This document shows, in pieces, positions 1 to 9,985 of a stretch of 64,000 bases of DNA (the stretch's first letter is position 1; every line of letters starts with the position of its first letter). The position numbers and the translations under genes are program-made. This stretch comes from DASXMX01 sp036794395. GTDB taxonomy: Bacteria; Planctomycetota; Phycisphaerae; Tepidisphaerales; Tepidisphaeraceae. The notes under the pieces are model-generated. The model did not search any database, had not been told where the DNA came from, and worked only from the letters and a program-made list of their open reading frames with translations. Where the stretch lies: positions 4,156 through 68,155 of the forward strand of contig DAIRGS010000001.1 of assembly GCA_036794395.1 (NCBI GenBank), in the 5' to 3' direction.

Positions 1-14
1 TGCGGCTGGAAGTA

Positions 15-1109
15 ATGATCCTCGCACGGGCGCCAAGAAACGAGGCCACTGGGGAAATCCTGTTTAAGGATGCAGTCAATGCTGAAATCGCCAGGAGGTA
101 TGTGCAGCTTCCAGCGTTGATGCGCGCCAACGTTCGGGAGAAAAACCGCCAATACCTCAAATCCGTTCAGCGGATCGTTGTTTTTGAAATCGACTCGGAT
201 CCGAATGACGCAACCGCGCGCGGGTTGAAGTGGCTCTCCAACCACGTCGGCCCGGACGGGACCGTTTCGTCCGCCTCCAAAGGCAATGACTCGGGTGTCG
301 CCATCCCGTCATTTGCAGGGCTCGCATTCCTTGCGGCTGGGAGTAGCACGGAAAACGGCCCATATGCCAAACAGCTCAAAGAAATCACCCAGTACGTAAT
401 TTCCCAACAGCAACCGTCTGGCCTCCTGCAAGCGAAGACGCCAAGTGGGCCGCCGATGTATGAGCATGGGTATGCGTTGTTATTCCTCGCCGAATCGTAC
501 ATGAAGCATCCGGATGCATCCGTGCGGCAAGCGATGACCAAAGCAATCGCGTTGACCGAAAAGAACGCCAATCCGCAGGGCGGATGGCGCTATACGCCTC
601 AACCCTTGGATGCCGACATTTCCGTCACGGCGTGCCAGCTCAACGCGCTGCTGGCCGCCAAGGCCGCCGGGCTTGAGGTCAATCCAAACATAGTCGCCAA
701 GGCAATCGAATACGTGCGAAGCTGCCAGAATCCCGATGGGGGATTTTCGTACATGGCGCGCCAGCAGGGCGGCGGGAGCAGCGGCTGGCCGCGATCCGCG
801 GCGGCGGTGGCGGTTCTAATCCACGGAGACACGCGCCTCGTGGACGATGCACTGGTTCGCGGCATCCGCTACGCCAGCGAGACGGCGATGGCGCCGCGCA
901 CTCACTATTTCTATGGAATGTACTACACCAGCCAATGGATCACCGCTGCCGCACGCGACGCGAAAACTGCCGAAGCAATGAAGACTGCAATCCTTTCCGC
1001 CCAATGCCCAGATGGTTCATGGACAGGCGAAATCTCCGACGAATACGCGACTGCCAACGCCCTGCTCGTCCTGCAATCCCGCGACGCCCGGCTGTGGATT
1101 TTCCGATGA
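15..1109 (+). CDS. prenyltransferase/squalene-oxidase repeat protein, probably 5'-partial
   Basis: The protein has an (alpha/alpha) toroid of the terpene cyclase/mutase superfamily. Repeated QxxDGxW-like units are visible: NPQGGWRY (about residue 190), NPDGGFSY (about 240) and CPDGSWTG (about 335), each after a helical segment. In planctomycetes such proteins are common, usually exported, and of unknown role. The DxDD signature of true squalene-hopene cyclases is absent, so cyclase activity is doubtful. The reading frame is open to the window edge and no signal peptide follows the first ATG, so the true N-terminus probably lies upstream. It is followed 74 bp later by a co-directional exported oxidoreductase. 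Confidence 0.7.
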   Translation: MILARAPRNEATGEILFKDAVNAEIARRYVQLPALMRANVREKNRQYLKSVQRIVVFEIDSDPNDATARGLKWLSNHVGPDGTVSSASKGNDSGVAIPSFAGLAFLAAGSSTENGPYAKQLKEITQYVISQQQPSGLLQAKTPSGPPMYEHGYALLFLAESYMKHPDASVRQAMTKAIALTEKNANPQGGWRYTPQPLDADISVTACQLNALLAAKAAGLEVNPNIVAKAIEYVRSCQNPDGGFSYMARQQGGGSSGWPRSAAAVAVLIHGDTRLVDDALVRGIRYASETAMAPRTHYFYGMYYTSQWITAAARDAKTAEAMKTAILSAQCPDGSWTGEISDEYATANALLVLQSRDARLWIFR

Positions 1110-1183
1110 CGCCTCTCACGTAGCAACGCACCGCCGCCCGATGCGTACGTTGGATTAGTTCAACGCTTCGGCATCGGAGGACC

Positions 1184-2527
1184 ATGTTTCCGCGCCACGA
1201 CCCGCCAACGCGTCGTCAAATCCTTTCAACAACACTCGCGGGGGCAGCGTCCATGTCGGCGACCCGGATTCTACGCGGCATCCCAACCGGTTATTCGGCT
1301 AACGAAAAACTCAACGTCGCCCAAATCGGCGTCACTGGAAAAGGTGCGGCCGACCTCAAAGGCGTCACCGAGGCCGGCGGCAATATCGTCGCCCTGTGCG
1401 ACTTCGACGAGCATCATCTCGCCACCGCCGCCCGGCAATTCACCAGGGCAAAACAGCACGCCGACTTCCGCAAAATGCTGGATTCGCAGAAGGATATCGA
1501 CGCGGTCGTGGTAACGATTCCCGATCATCAGCATGCCGTCGCCGCGATGGCCGCCATGATGCGCGGCAAGCATGTTTACTGTCAGAAGCCGCTCACCCAC
1601 GACATATACGAAGCGCGCGTCCTTCGCGATGCGGCCCGGAAATACAAAGTCGCTACACAGATGGGCAATCAGGGGCACGCCAATGAGCCGCTCCGAACAC
1701 AAGTCGATTGGATCAGGGCTGGCGTATTGGGCCAGGTACACGATGTCCATCTCTGGACAAACCGGCCCATCTGGCCCCAGGGCGCCGACCGCCCCACCGA
1801 CACACCGCCCGTTCCGACAGGATTGGATTGGGATCTCTGGCTCGGCACTGCCCCGCAGCGTCCGTACAGCCCCGCCTATCACCCGTTCAAATGGCGCGGT
1901 TTCTGGGATTTCGGCACCGGCGCGCTGGGCGACATGGGCTGTCACATCATCGACATCCCCTTCTGGGCGCTCGATCTGGGCGGCAACTGCACAGTCGAAG
2001 CCGAGAGCGGCGGACAAACTCTCGAGTCCGGGCCCAAGTGGTCAATCGTCACCTGGCGATTCCCCGCTCGCGGCAAACTCGTTCCCCTGGTTATGAAGTG
2101 GTACGACGGCGGAAAGCTGCCTATTCAACCCGCGGGCATGAGCGATGAAGCATGGAACGATGCCAAAGAAGGCGGCGTGATCTTCATCGGCGACAAAGGC
2201 GTGATGGCGGGTAGCCGGGCGAAGATGCCAAATGTCCTGGGCGAGTATGGCAAAGATCTAAAGCCCCCGGATCGAACGATTCCTACATCCCCCGGGCATT
2301 ATGTCGAATGGCTGGAGGCCTGCAAAGGCGGTCCTGCCGCCGGGACAAATTTTGACTACGCGACCCCACTCACCGAAACCGTCCTGCTCGGCAATCTTGC
2401 AATTCGCGTCGGGAAGCCCATCGCATGGGATTCAGCACACATGAAGGTAACCAACCACCCAGAGGCGAATGCATTGATTCGCCGGGAATATCGAAAGGGT
2501 TGGGGGTTGGATGCGATTGAAGCCTGA
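1184..2527 (+). CDS. TAT-exported Gfo/Idh/MocA family oxidoreductase
   Basis: This is an NAD(P)-dependent dehydrogenase-like protein of 447 residues. A twin-arginine signal (TRRQIL, about residues 9-14) precedes a Rossmann domain starting near residue 42 (KLNVAQIGVTGKG). The family motif CQKPLTHDIYEAR (about 131-143) carries the Lys-Pro pair that lines the active site, and a C-terminal alpha/beta substrate domain follows. A GGAGG-type ribosome site lies just before the ATG. Members usually oxidise or reduce sugars and sugar derivatives; the substrate here is unknown. The 3' end overlaps the DoxX gene by 17 bp, suggesting one operon with the next two genes. Confidence 0.85.
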   Translation: MFPRHDPPTRRQILSTTLAGAASMSATRILRGIPTGYSANEKLNVAQIGVTGKGAADLKGVTEAGGNIVALCDFDEHHLATAARQFTRAKQHADFRKMLDSQKDIDAVVVTIPDHQHAVAAMAAMMRGKHVYCQKPLTHDIYEARVLRDAARKYKVATQMGNQGHANEPLRTQVDWIRAGVLGQVHDVHLWTNRPIWPQGADRPTDTPPVPTGLDWDLWLGTAPQRPYSPAYHPFKWRGFWDFGTGALGDMGCHIIDIPFWALDLGGNCTVEAESGGQTLESGPKWSIVTWRFPARGKLVPLVMKWYDGGKLPIQPAGMSDEAWNDAKEGGVIFIGDKGVMAGSRAKMPNVLGEYGKDLKPPDRTIPTSPGHYVEWLEACKGGPAAGTNFDYATPLTETVLLGNLAIRVGKPIAWDSAHMKVTNHPEANALIRREYRKGWGLDAIEA

Positions 2528-2960
2528 AGGCCACGACCCATTAGTCGAGCTCTGGCGAACCGGGTTGCGTATCATCGCGGCCCTCGGTTTCATCGCGGCC
2601 GGGATCAATCATTTCGCCAAGCCCCAGTTCTATCGCGAGATTGTTCCGCCGGGCTTCCCTTCCCCCGCGGCGCTGGTCGCCATCAGTGGCTTCTTCGAGA
2701 TTCTTGGAGGAATCGGATTGCTCATGCCTCCGTTGCGCCGATGGGCCGGGTGGGGGCTAATCGCGCTGTTGATTGCCGTGTTTCCCGCCAATATCTACAT
2801 GGCGGTGGAACCGCAACGCTTTGCATCCATGCACATCGCCCCGTGGGTTCTCCGGGCGCGCCTGCCGCTTCAATGCGTCTTCGTCGTCTGGATCTGGTTC
2901 GTCGCAATCAATCGACGGTTACGCGCCGATGCACCTCGCATTATAAGTACGCCGACATGA
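2511..2960 (+). CDS. DoxX family membrane protein
   Basis: A 149-residue inner-membrane protein with four hydrophobic segments (about residues 18-36, 54-74, 80-98 and 115-135). The arrangement, including the AGINHFAKPQFYREIVPP loop, is typical of the DoxX/DUF417-like family. Some members act in quinone-linked redox reactions, but most are uncharacterised. It overlaps the upstream oxidoreductase by 17 bp and its stop overlaps the start of the esterase gene (ATGA), so the three are likely translationally coupled. Confidence 0.8.
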   Translation: MRLKPEGHDPLVELWRTGLRIIAALGFIAAGINHFAKPQFYREIVPPGFPSPAALVAISGFFEILGGIGLLMPPLRRWAGWGLIALLIAVFPANIYMAVEPQRFASMHIAPWVLRARLPLQCVFVVWIWFVAINRRLRADAPRIISTPT

Positions 2961-3829
2961 TTTGTCGAACTTTCCCGCCGGCCAGTCGCGTCGCTTGTGC
3001 ATCACTGCTTGCCGTGCTGTTGACCGGCTGCACTCGGTTCGAACTCTTCGACGCGACCATCCCTTCCAAGGAATATGATCGCACGCGTTCCCTGATTTAT
3101 GGCGATGCGCCGCGCCAAACCCTGGACGTCTACCGCCCACACCACGCGAAACAACCCGCGAAAGTCGTCATATTTTTCTACGGTGGCGATTGGCAGAACG
3201 GTAGCAAGGCCGACTACCGCTTCGTCGCCCAGGCGCTGACCACGCGAGGATTTATCGCGGTCCTCCCCGATTACCGGCTCTATCCATCCGTCGTCTTTCC
3301 TGCGTTCGTTGACGATGGCGCGCTCGCTACCCGCTGGGTACACGACAACATCAAAAGCTTCGGCGGCGACCCATCGCACATCTACCTGATGGGCCACTCC
3401 GCCGGTGCGCACATCGCATCACTCCTTACGCTCGATCAGCGATATCTCAAATCAGTCGGCCTGGATCGAAATGCGATCCGTGGCACAGCCGCCCTTTCCG
3501 GCCCGTATGACTTTGTTCCCTCGGTGGAAGACCGCGGCGCCTTCGGCATGTCCCCCAATCAAACCACCGTAAACCCCGACATGGAGCCGATCAATTTCGT
3601 CGATGGCCATGCCCCGCCCATGCTTCTGGTACAGGGTCTTAAGGACGATGTGGTGGGCTCAGACAATACCCAAAAGCTGGCAGCAAAGATTCAAGCCTCA
3701 GGTGGAGAAGTTCAAACGATTTACTATCCCGACCGAGGCCATGCCGGCGTCGTCCAGGCATTCGCCTCCCCCTTCCGCTGGCTCGCCCCGGTGCTCAAAG
3801 ACACGGCGGCTTTCTTTAACGCACATTAG
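2957..3829 (+). CDS. alpha/beta-hydrolase lipoprotein, BD-FAE/kynurenine formamidase-like esterase
   Basis: I start at the ATG that overlaps the DoxX stop codon (ATGA), because it opens directly on a lipoprotein signal: a hydrophobic stretch then the lipobox LLTGC (about residues 19-23). The mature protein has a GG-W oxyanion motif (FFYGGDWQNG), the nucleophile elbow GHSAG, an acid in GLKDDVVG and a histidine in DRGHAG, so a full Ser-Asp-His triad is present. Length (290 residues) fits carboxylester hydrolases of this group. The product is probably an outer- or periplasm-facing esterase. A longer ORF in this frame begins inside doxX and is not supported. Confidence 0.82.
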   Translation: MICRTFPPASRVACASLLAVLLTGCTRFELFDATIPSKEYDRTRSLIYGDAPRQTLDVYRPHHAKQPAKVVIFFYGGDWQNGSKADYRFVAQALTTRGFIAVLPDYRLYPSVVFPAFVDDGALATRWVHDNIKSFGGDPSHIYLMGHSAGAHIASLLTLDQRYLKSVGLDRNAIRGTAALSGPYDFVPSVEDRGAFGMSPNQTTVNPDMEPINFVDGHAPPMLLVQGLKDDVVGSDNTQKLAAKIQASGGEVQTIYYPDRGHAGVVQAFASPFRWLAPVLKDTAAFFNAH

Positions 3830-3896
3830 CTCGTAAGCCTGCAGAGCTTTCCCTGAGCTAGCGGACGAACCGCATTGCGGCTAAGACAACGCCTTC

Positions 3897-5036
3897 ATGG
3901 GAACCCGTCGGCGGCTGCTTTACGTGCTTCATCAATACGGGCATCTTGGCGGCGCGGAGCTTCAGACGAATCTGCTTGCCCGGCGGATGGAGGGGGCTTT
4001 TGACGTCGCTGTGGCGTGGATGGATTTGAAGGGGAAATGCGCCGTGCTGCTGAATGTTGCGGATGGGAGCGAGAGGCGGTGGGCGACGGAGCCGGTCGTG
4101 CAACTGGGTGGAGACAGTGCAGCGGCGGAGCGAACGCTGGAGCAGATTTTGGCGGCGTTTCGGCCGGACATTGTTCACTTTCAGCAAGTTATGTATTGGC
4201 CGTTGTCGGCGATTGATATAGCGGTGGCGAGTGGGGCCAAGGTGGTGGTGAGTTTGTATGACTACATCACGATTACGCCGGACTATGCAATGATCGGGGT
4301 GGCGGATCCGCGGGAGACATTCACGGCGGCTTATGCGATTTCGCGGTTTGGCAGTGATCTAAGCGGGCTGCTTGCCGAGCGGCGGGAGCATTTTACAAAG
4401 AGCCTGGAACGGGTGAATCGAAGAGTGGTGATTTCAGATTACCTGCGGCGGGTGGTGTCGTTGGTGTATCCGATGGATTTTCAGGTGATCGAGCCGGGGA
4501 TAGAGCCGTTTGAGCCGGCTGCTAGAGCGCCTGGCGGAGGCGCGGTGCGGTTTGGGTTTTTGGGGTCTTTCATTCGGACGAAGGGGCTGGCGACGTTGAC
4601 CGAGGCATTTGTGAAACTGAGGCAGCGCCACCCTGCCGCCGAGCTGCGGATTTATGGCGGGCCGGTACCTCGGGGGGCGCCGCCGGCAGGGATGTACATG
4701 TTGGGGCCGTACGGAGCAACGGACTTGTCACGGATTTTTAGTGAGTTTGATGTGGGGGTGATTCCGTCGATTTTTGCCGAGACGTATTCGATTGTGTTAT
4801 CGGAGATGTGGAACGCGGGCGTGCCGCCGGTGGTTTCGAATATTGGGGCGATGGGTGAGCGACTAAGCGATGGGGTGAATGGCAGATTGGTACCGCCGGG
4901 CGATTCAGATGCGCTGGCGGCGGCGATGGCGTGGTTCATTGAAAACAATTCATGGAAATCGTGGAAACTGCCTGCGCCGCGAACAGCCGATGAAATGGCC
5001 GGGGATCATGAGGCGATGTACGAATCGCTTGCATAG
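3897..5036 (+). CDS. family 4 glycosyltransferase
   Basis: A 379-residue GT-B fold protein. The N-terminal half carries the acceptor-domain glycine motif HQYGHLGGAE (about residues 12-21). The C-terminal half carries the nucleotide-sugar site with the E-x7-E signature in FAETYSIVLSEMW (about 296-308). It presumably transfers a sugar to an envelope polysaccharide or lipid carrier; donor and acceptor cannot be told. The ribosome site is weak. It stands 67 bp after the esterase and 60 bp before the creatininase gene, all on the same strand. Confidence 0.85.
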   Translation: MGTRRRLLYVLHQYGHLGGAELQTNLLARRMEGAFDVAVAWMDLKGKCAVLLNVADGSERRWATEPVVQLGGDSAAAERTLEQILAAFRPDIVHFQQVMYWPLSAIDIAVASGAKVVVSLYDYITITPDYAMIGVADPRETFTAAYAISRFGSDLSGLLAERREHFTKSLERVNRRVVISDYLRRVVSLVYPMDFQVIEPGIEPFEPAARAPGGGAVRFGFLGSFIRTKGLATLTEAFVKLRQRHPAAELRIYGGPVPRGAPPAGMYMLGPYGATDLSRIFSEFDVGVIPSIFAETYSIVLSEMWNAGVPPVVSNIGAMGERLSDGVNGRLVPPGDSDALAAAMAWFIENNSWKSWKLPAPRTADEMAGDHEAMYESLA

Positions 5037-5096
5037 AACTTTTGTGAGAATGCGAGGCGGGTATCTCGATTCTGATCTATAGCGAAGGGAGTAAGC

Positions 5097-5867
5097 GTGG
5101 CGGGACGAGAATTCATGCTGCATGAGGCAAGTCATCGGCAGTTGCTGGAGTATCGGCCGATGGTGGCGGTGTTGCCCTGGGGGGCGACGGAGGCACATAA
5201 CCTTCATTTGCCATGTGGGACGGATGTGATTGAGGGGAATTCGCTGGCTGAGCGTGCGGGGGAAGTAGCGCACGGGGCTGGGGCAAAGGTGATAGTGCTG
5301 CCGGCAATTCCGTTTGGGAACAATGAGCAGCAGTTAGATCAGGTGGCGACGATCAGCTTTCGCACTGCGACCGCGGCAGCGATTTTGGCTGATGTGGCGC
5401 GCAGCCTCACGTTGCAGGGGATCGATCGGCTGATCGTACTGAATACGCATGGAGGGAATGAATTCAAGCCGATCGTGCGGGATGTGCAAAAGGAGTTCGG
5501 GATCTTCATTGTGGTGGTGAACTTCTTTCAGATGAAGCCGGAGCTGATGAAGGAGATTTTCGAGATTCCCGACGATCATGCTGGCGAGATGGAAACGAGT
5601 TTGATTTTACATCTGCGACCGGGCTGGGTGGAGCTGGAGGCGGCGGGAGAAGGCCGGCGGCTCCCGTTTGAGATCGAGGGGCTGACGCAGGCGGGCGTTT
5701 GGACGCCGCGGCCGTGGTCGAAGGTTCATCCAGACACGGGGTCGGGAAATCCACTTAAGGCCACGGCCGAGAAAGGGAAAAGGTATTTCGAAGTGATCTC
5801 AGGAGAGATTGCGAAGATTATCATCTCGGTGGAGAAGGGGAAAAAGGGAGAGGTTCCGTATATTTGA
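5097..5867 (+). CDS. creatininase family metal-dependent amidohydrolase
   Basis: Start is GTG, supported by GAAGGGAG a few bases upstream. The 256-residue protein has the complete creatininase metal set: Glu and His in GATEAHNLHLP, the Asp of CGTD, and His and Glu in DDHAGEMETS; NTHGGN is the family loop. Relatives hydrolyse cyclic amides (creatinine, or the formamide of pterin and flavin intermediates), so creatine metabolism should not be assumed. It may share a transcript with the upstream glycosyltransferase and ends 85 bp before the convergent addA. Confidence 0.83.
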   Translation: MAGREFMLHEASHRQLLEYRPMVAVLPWGATEAHNLHLPCGTDVIEGNSLAERAGEVAHGAGAKVIVLPAIPFGNNEQQLDQVATISFRTATAAAILADVARSLTLQGIDRLIVLNTHGGNEFKPIVRDVQKEFGIFIVVVNFFQMKPELMKEIFEIPDDHAGEMETSLILHLRPGWVELEAAGEGRRLPFEIEGLTQAGVWTPRPWSKVHPDTGSGNPLKATAEKGKRYFEVISGEIAKIIISVEKGKKGEVPYI

Positions 5868-5952
5868 TCAAGAGGACCGATTGGGAAATACGATCGTTGC
5901 AAGCAGGCCCTCCGCTGCGCTATGACGATCTCGGGTTTCCGCCGAATCGGTT

Positions 5953-8900
5953 TCAAACCTTGTGGATGACGCGCGCGGTCAGGAAGACGAGGTAGGTGGC
6001 GGCGGGTGGTTGGCCGGTGATCTTTTGGACGGCCGTGCTGTACGCGTTGAGTTGGGGCAGGTAGGACGCGGCCCGCGCGGGGACGCCATTCGCCGAAACG
6101 TTGTCGGTTTTGTAGTCGATTAAGACTGTGCCGTGGGGCGTGGGGGCTAGCAGATCAATTCGTCCGCGGACCATGATCTGGTCGAGGGGATCATCGGAAC
6201 TCGCCTCACTGGATGAAACCGCGAAGTGGATGGGGAGTTCGCGGAGAAGTTCTTTTGCGTTGACCTTGAGAAGTGAACCGACTTCGGTGGAGAGCAGCCA
6301 ATGGATATCGTCGTGCCGGACAAGTTTGGCGGCGGATGGGGCGATGAGTTTGCGGTCAACCATTTCTGAGATCTGTTGCTCCAGATCTTTTGCATCACAC
6401 GCGCGGGAGAAATCCAGGTGAAGCATTACGCGATGCGTGACGTCGCCGATGGTGGTGGGTGAAGGGGTTTGATCCGCCCCGAATCGGGGGACGGGCAGAT
6501 CGACGGGCTGGGCGGCGGAGCGATCAGTTTTTTTGGCGATGGCGGTAACGGCCTGGGCAGCCTGGACGCGGGTGAAGGCTTCAAATGGATATACATGATC
6601 GAGGCGGGCGATGATTCTCGTAGCGATCGGATCAGGCGCGGGCGTCTCCGGGAGAGGGGTAAGGGCGGCAAGCTGCATCTGAGCGGGGGAGAAGTCGGGC
6701 CGAGTTTTATGTTCCGCTTGCCAGGAAGAGACTTCGGGGGCGGAGTGGGTTTCAACTTTGATCATTCCGGGGCCCGCGGCGGCTGAGACGGGGCCGAGCC
6801 AGTCGAGCATGCAGCGGGCGCGGAGGATGTCATCGGCAGAAAATGGGCCGGTGTATCCCCCCCACCGCCTATCCCACGTTTCGGTGGATTTGGGATCGCA
6901 CGTGCCCACGAGAATCAGATGCTCCTTGGCGCGCGTCATTGCGACATACAACACGCGCAGCTCCTCGGCCAGCGCCTGCTGACGAAGCCGGCGGCGCACG
7001 AGCAATTGAGCGAGCGAGGGATAGCGGATCATGCGATGCTCATCGACAACCGCCATGCCGAGTCCGGCGGCACGGTCGGCGATGATGGCGCCGTGGCAAT
7101 CGGAAAGGTTGATCTTCTTACCTAAATCCGGGAGGACGACGATCGGAAATTCGAGCCCTTTGGAGCGATGAATGCTCATGATGCGCACGACGTTGTCGGC
7201 TTCAGATGCGGTGGACGGCTGGCCGAGATCGACCTCGTCGCGGAGGCTTTCGAGAAATGCGAGAAAGCGCGACAGTCCCTGTCGGCGGAATGATCCGAAC
7301 TGGGCTGCGCGTTGGCGGAAGTCGCTGAGGTTGGCAACGCGTTGCTGGCCATCGTGAAGCGCGGCACAAAACGCGAGGTAGCCGGTCTGGTCGTAAATGT
7401 GGCCGATCACTTCCGCCAGCGGGCGGGAGTGGGCCATGGCGCGCCAGCTCTTCAGCCGCGCCAGGAAATCACGCAGTGCGGCGGCGACTTCGTCGTCCTG
7501 CTCGTTGGCGTATTGCACGACCGCATCATGAAAGGGAATCGCAACTTCAGGAGGCTCGGTGGGATAGGCGAGGCGGATGTGGGTGAGGCAGTTATCGGGC
7601 TCGGGGAGGTTGGCCAGCGGACCACGCAGCACGGCGGCGAGGGGAATGTCCTGGCGCTGGTTTTCGAGGATGGCGAGCAGCGAGAGCATGTCGCGGATTT
7701 CCATCGACTCGAAGTAACCGGTGCCTGACTGGGCATGGACAGGGATGTCCGCGCGGCGCAGGACATCGGCGAACTGCTCGGATTTGTAGCGCATCGAGCG
7801 AAGGAGAATGACGATGTCCTTGAACTGAACAGGTCGCGTTTGGAATGAGCCGATGCCATCCGGCTCGGTAATCTGCATGGGCGGCGAGCCATCAAGGCCG
7901 GTGAGCTTGCGGATGCGCGAAGCGATGAGAACGGCTTCGCGCTGGGAGCGATCCAGATCGGCTTCTTCGGCATCGGCGGATGGCGTTTCGGATTCAGATG
8001 CGGCTTCATCGCTTTGCAGATTCGCTGGAAGCAGATGCATTTCGAGCGGCGCTCCGCTGAAGCTGGGCGGGCCGCTCGTGGGATAAGGCAGGCCGGGGTG
8101 GAGGCGGTGGGTTTGATCGTAGTCAATGTCCGCGGCGTCGGCAGTCATCAGGCGCTCGAATACTTCGTTGACGGCCTCGAGCAATGCCGAGCGGCTGCGA
8201 AAATTGGATTGGAGATCGATGACTATACCCCGGCTCGATGTGCCGTCGCCACGATAGGTGCGCTGGCGTTCGAGGAACCGGCCGGTCTCGGCCAGGCGAA
8301 AGCGGTAAATGCTTTGCTTGACGTCGCCGACGCAGAAAAAGTTTCCGGTTTGGCCCGGCTCGTCGCAGATGCACTCGCGGCTGAGCAGAGTGAGGATCGC
8401 ATCCTGCAATTCGTTGATGTCCTGATATTCGTCGACAAGAACGTGGGCGAAGCGCTTGTGGTATCCGCGAGCGGCACGGGAGGGAGTAAGCGTCGCACCG
8501 GCCGAGGTATCACAGAGAACCTTAAACGCGAATCGTTCGAGGTCGGCAAAATCCAGCACGCGGGAAGCGTTTTTGACATCGCGATATCGGCGTCCGAATC
8601 GTTCGACAAGCTGGAGAAACATTTCGGAGTGCGGCTGAATCCCGGCAAGACCTTCCTGCCACTGGGCGGTGGTAAAACGCAGCAGCTCGAACAGCGCACC
8701 GCGCGTCATCGCATCCCGCACCGCATCGACGGCTTGCTTGGCTTGTTCCTTGCCAGGGAGCGAATTGGAAACTGAGGGGAGTCGATCGCGCGGATGACTG
8801 CGAACGTGTTCGCCCAGGGCATCAATCCCTTCGGACCCGAGAAGCTCGTCCCAATAGCGCAGCGACCGGCTGCAATTGGTCAGCTCAGTCAGATAGGCGG

Positions 8901-9636
8901 GGAATGACCCCAGGCTTTGGATTAGATTTGTGGCGCGATCACATTGGGCCCGCGTGGCGGCGATGGTGCGGGAGAGGATTTCGGTGAGCTCAACTCCCAA
9001 GTCGCTGTCGGCCAGTTCGCCCTCGGCGGCGCCGGCAATTCTCTGGCGGGCGCGATCGATCCAACCCAGTGGATCGACGAGACTTTCGAGCATCTCATGG
9101 GTTTGGACGACCAGGCCCATGAGGCGCTGGTCGTCGCCTTCGCCGTAGGCATCGATGAAGCGATGGAAGTCGCCGTGCTCGTCGAATTCGTAGCAGTGAT
9201 CGAACAGGTCGCGGGCGGTTTCGCGGCGAAGCAGGCCGGCTTCGTCGCCATCGAGCACGACAAATCCCGGATCGAGGCCGACAGCGTGAAAATGCTCGCG
9301 CAGCAGCTTGGCGCAGAAACTATGAAGCGTACTAACGCTGGCGTGATTGACCAGGGCAAGCTGCCGATCGAGGCGCGTTGAGGGAGATTGGGCGGCGCGC
9401 TCACGCAGGGCGGCGTGAATGCGCGATTTCATTTCCGAAGCCGCCGCCTCGGTAAAAGTGACGACGAGCAACTCATCAACGCCGCAAGAGTCCGGGGCGT
9501 CGCACACGAGGTGGACGCAGCGGGCGGCGAGCATCGCTGTTTTTCCGGACCCGGCGGCAGCGGAAACGAGGATGTTGCGGCCGGTCGTGGTAATGCCGCG
9601 TTTTTGAGGCTTGGTCCAGGGGGTTTTTGAAGTCAT
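5953..9636 (-). CDS. addA: ATP-dependent helicase/nuclease subunit A
   Basis: This is a UvrD/RecB-type superfamily 1 helicase with a C-terminal PD-(D/E)XK nuclease, the catalytic subunit of AddAB, which resects double-strand breaks for recombination. In the 1227-residue form I see Walker A AAAGSGKT (26-33), Walker B DEYQD, GDVKQSIYRFR, motif V IHRSKGLEFPIV, motif VI YVAMTRAKEHL, and a nuclease core GRIDLL...LIDYKTDN near the C-terminus. I start at the ATG at 9636 because the helicase N-terminus begins there. The longer ORF (to 9894) only adds translated repeat sequence. It is transcribed after addB across a 460-bp repeat-filled gap. Confidence 0.9.
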   Translation of the reverse strand: MTSKTPWTKPQKRGITTTGRNILVSAAAGSGKTAMLAARCVHLVCDAPDSCGVDELLVVTFTEAAASEMKSRIHAALRERAAQSPSTRLDRQLALVNHASVSTLHSFCAKLLREHFHAVGLDPGFVVLDGDEAGLLRRETARDLFDHCYEFDEHGDFHRFIDAYGEGDDQRLMGLVVQTHEMLESLVDPLGWIDRARQRIAGAAEGELADSDLGVELTEILSRTIAATRAQCDRATNLIQSLGSFPAYLTELTNCSRSLRYWDELLGSEGIDALGEHVRSHPRDRLPSVSNSLPGKEQAKQAVDAVRDAMTRGALFELLRFTTAQWQEGLAGIQPHSEMFLQLVERFGRRYRDVKNASRVLDFADLERFAFKVLCDTSAGATLTPSRAARGYHKRFAHVLVDEYQDINELQDAILTLLSRECICDEPGQTGNFFCVGDVKQSIYRFRLAETGRFLERQRTYRGDGTSSRGIVIDLQSNFRSRSALLEAVNEVFERLMTADAADIDYDQTHRLHPGLPYPTSGPPSFSGAPLEMHLLPANLQSDEAASESETPSADAEEADLDRSQREAVLIASRIRKLTGLDGSPPMQITEPDGIGSFQTRPVQFKDIVILLRSMRYKSEQFADVLRRADIPVHAQSGTGYFESMEIRDMLSLLAILENQRQDIPLAAVLRGPLANLPEPDNCLTHIRLAYPTEPPEVAIPFHDAVVQYANEQDDEVAAALRDFLARLKSWRAMAHSRPLAEVIGHIYDQTGYLAFCAALHDGQQRVANLSDFRQRAAQFGSFRRQGLSRFLAFLESLRDEVDLGQPSTASEADNVVRIMSIHRSKGLEFPIVVLPDLGKKINLSDCHGAIIADRAAGLGMAVVDEHRMIRYPSLAQLLVRRRLRQQALAEELRVLYVAMTRAKEHLILVGTCDPKSTETWDRRWGGYTGPFSADDILRARCMLDWLGPVSAAAGPGMIKVETHSAPEVSSWQAEHKTRPDFSPAQMQLAALTPLPETPAPDPIATRIIARLDHVYPFEAFTRVQAAQAVTAIAKKTDRSAAQPVDLPVPRFGADQTPSPTTIGDVTHRVMLHLDFSRACDAKDLEQQISEMVDRKLIAPSAAKLVRHDDIHWLLSTEVGSLLKVNAKELLRELPIHFAVSSSEASSDDPLDQIMVRGRIDLLAPTPHGTVLIDYKTDNVSANGVPARAASYLPQLNAYSTAVQKITGQPPAATYLVFLTARVIHKV

Positions 9637-9718
9637 TGAGGGGTCCCCTTCCCTCGTGGCGGGCTGACGAAATTGGCGCGACCTGCAGGGTGTTTCGGAT
9701 CCGGATCTTGTCGCGCGC

Positions 9719-9985
9719 CTTCTGGCTCCCTCTCCCTCCGGGAGAGGGTTGGGGTGAGGGCGAATGCCAGGCGCCTTCCCGTTGGCGCATAGCTCATTGC
9801 GGTTCCCAGAACCACAGCTCTTGTTGCGTCCGATTCTCGTTGCGGCACATAAGAGGTCCGCAACGTCCCACCGCCGGGCGCTTCTTTGCGACAATTGCCA
9901 TAACAGCAGCGCCCGACAGTTTGAGTCTTCTCTCCTTCCCCCTCCCCCCAGCCCTCTCCCGGAGGGAGAGGGGGCCAGAGGGCGG
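9719..9985. repeat. inverted-repeat element with CCCTCTCCC hairpins between addB and addA
   Basis: Two arms of about 40 bp lie inverted at 9719-9760 and about 9944-9985. Each contains a 9-bp stem CCCTCTCCC/GGGAGAGGG with a 3-base loop (9728-9748 and 9952-9972) followed by a G-rich tail. The element fills much of the 460-bp space between addB (ending at 10097) and the addA start (9636). Another hairpin of the same type lies at 39441-39461. Such sequences are widespread REP-like dispersed repeats; the false proteins they encode read PLPEGEG. The effect on addA expression is unknown. Confidence 0.7.

Noticed and set aside
9636..9894. N-terminal extension of AddA
   Set aside because: The added residues (GIRPHPNPLPEGEG) translate a dispersed hairpin repeat, not protein conserved in AddA.
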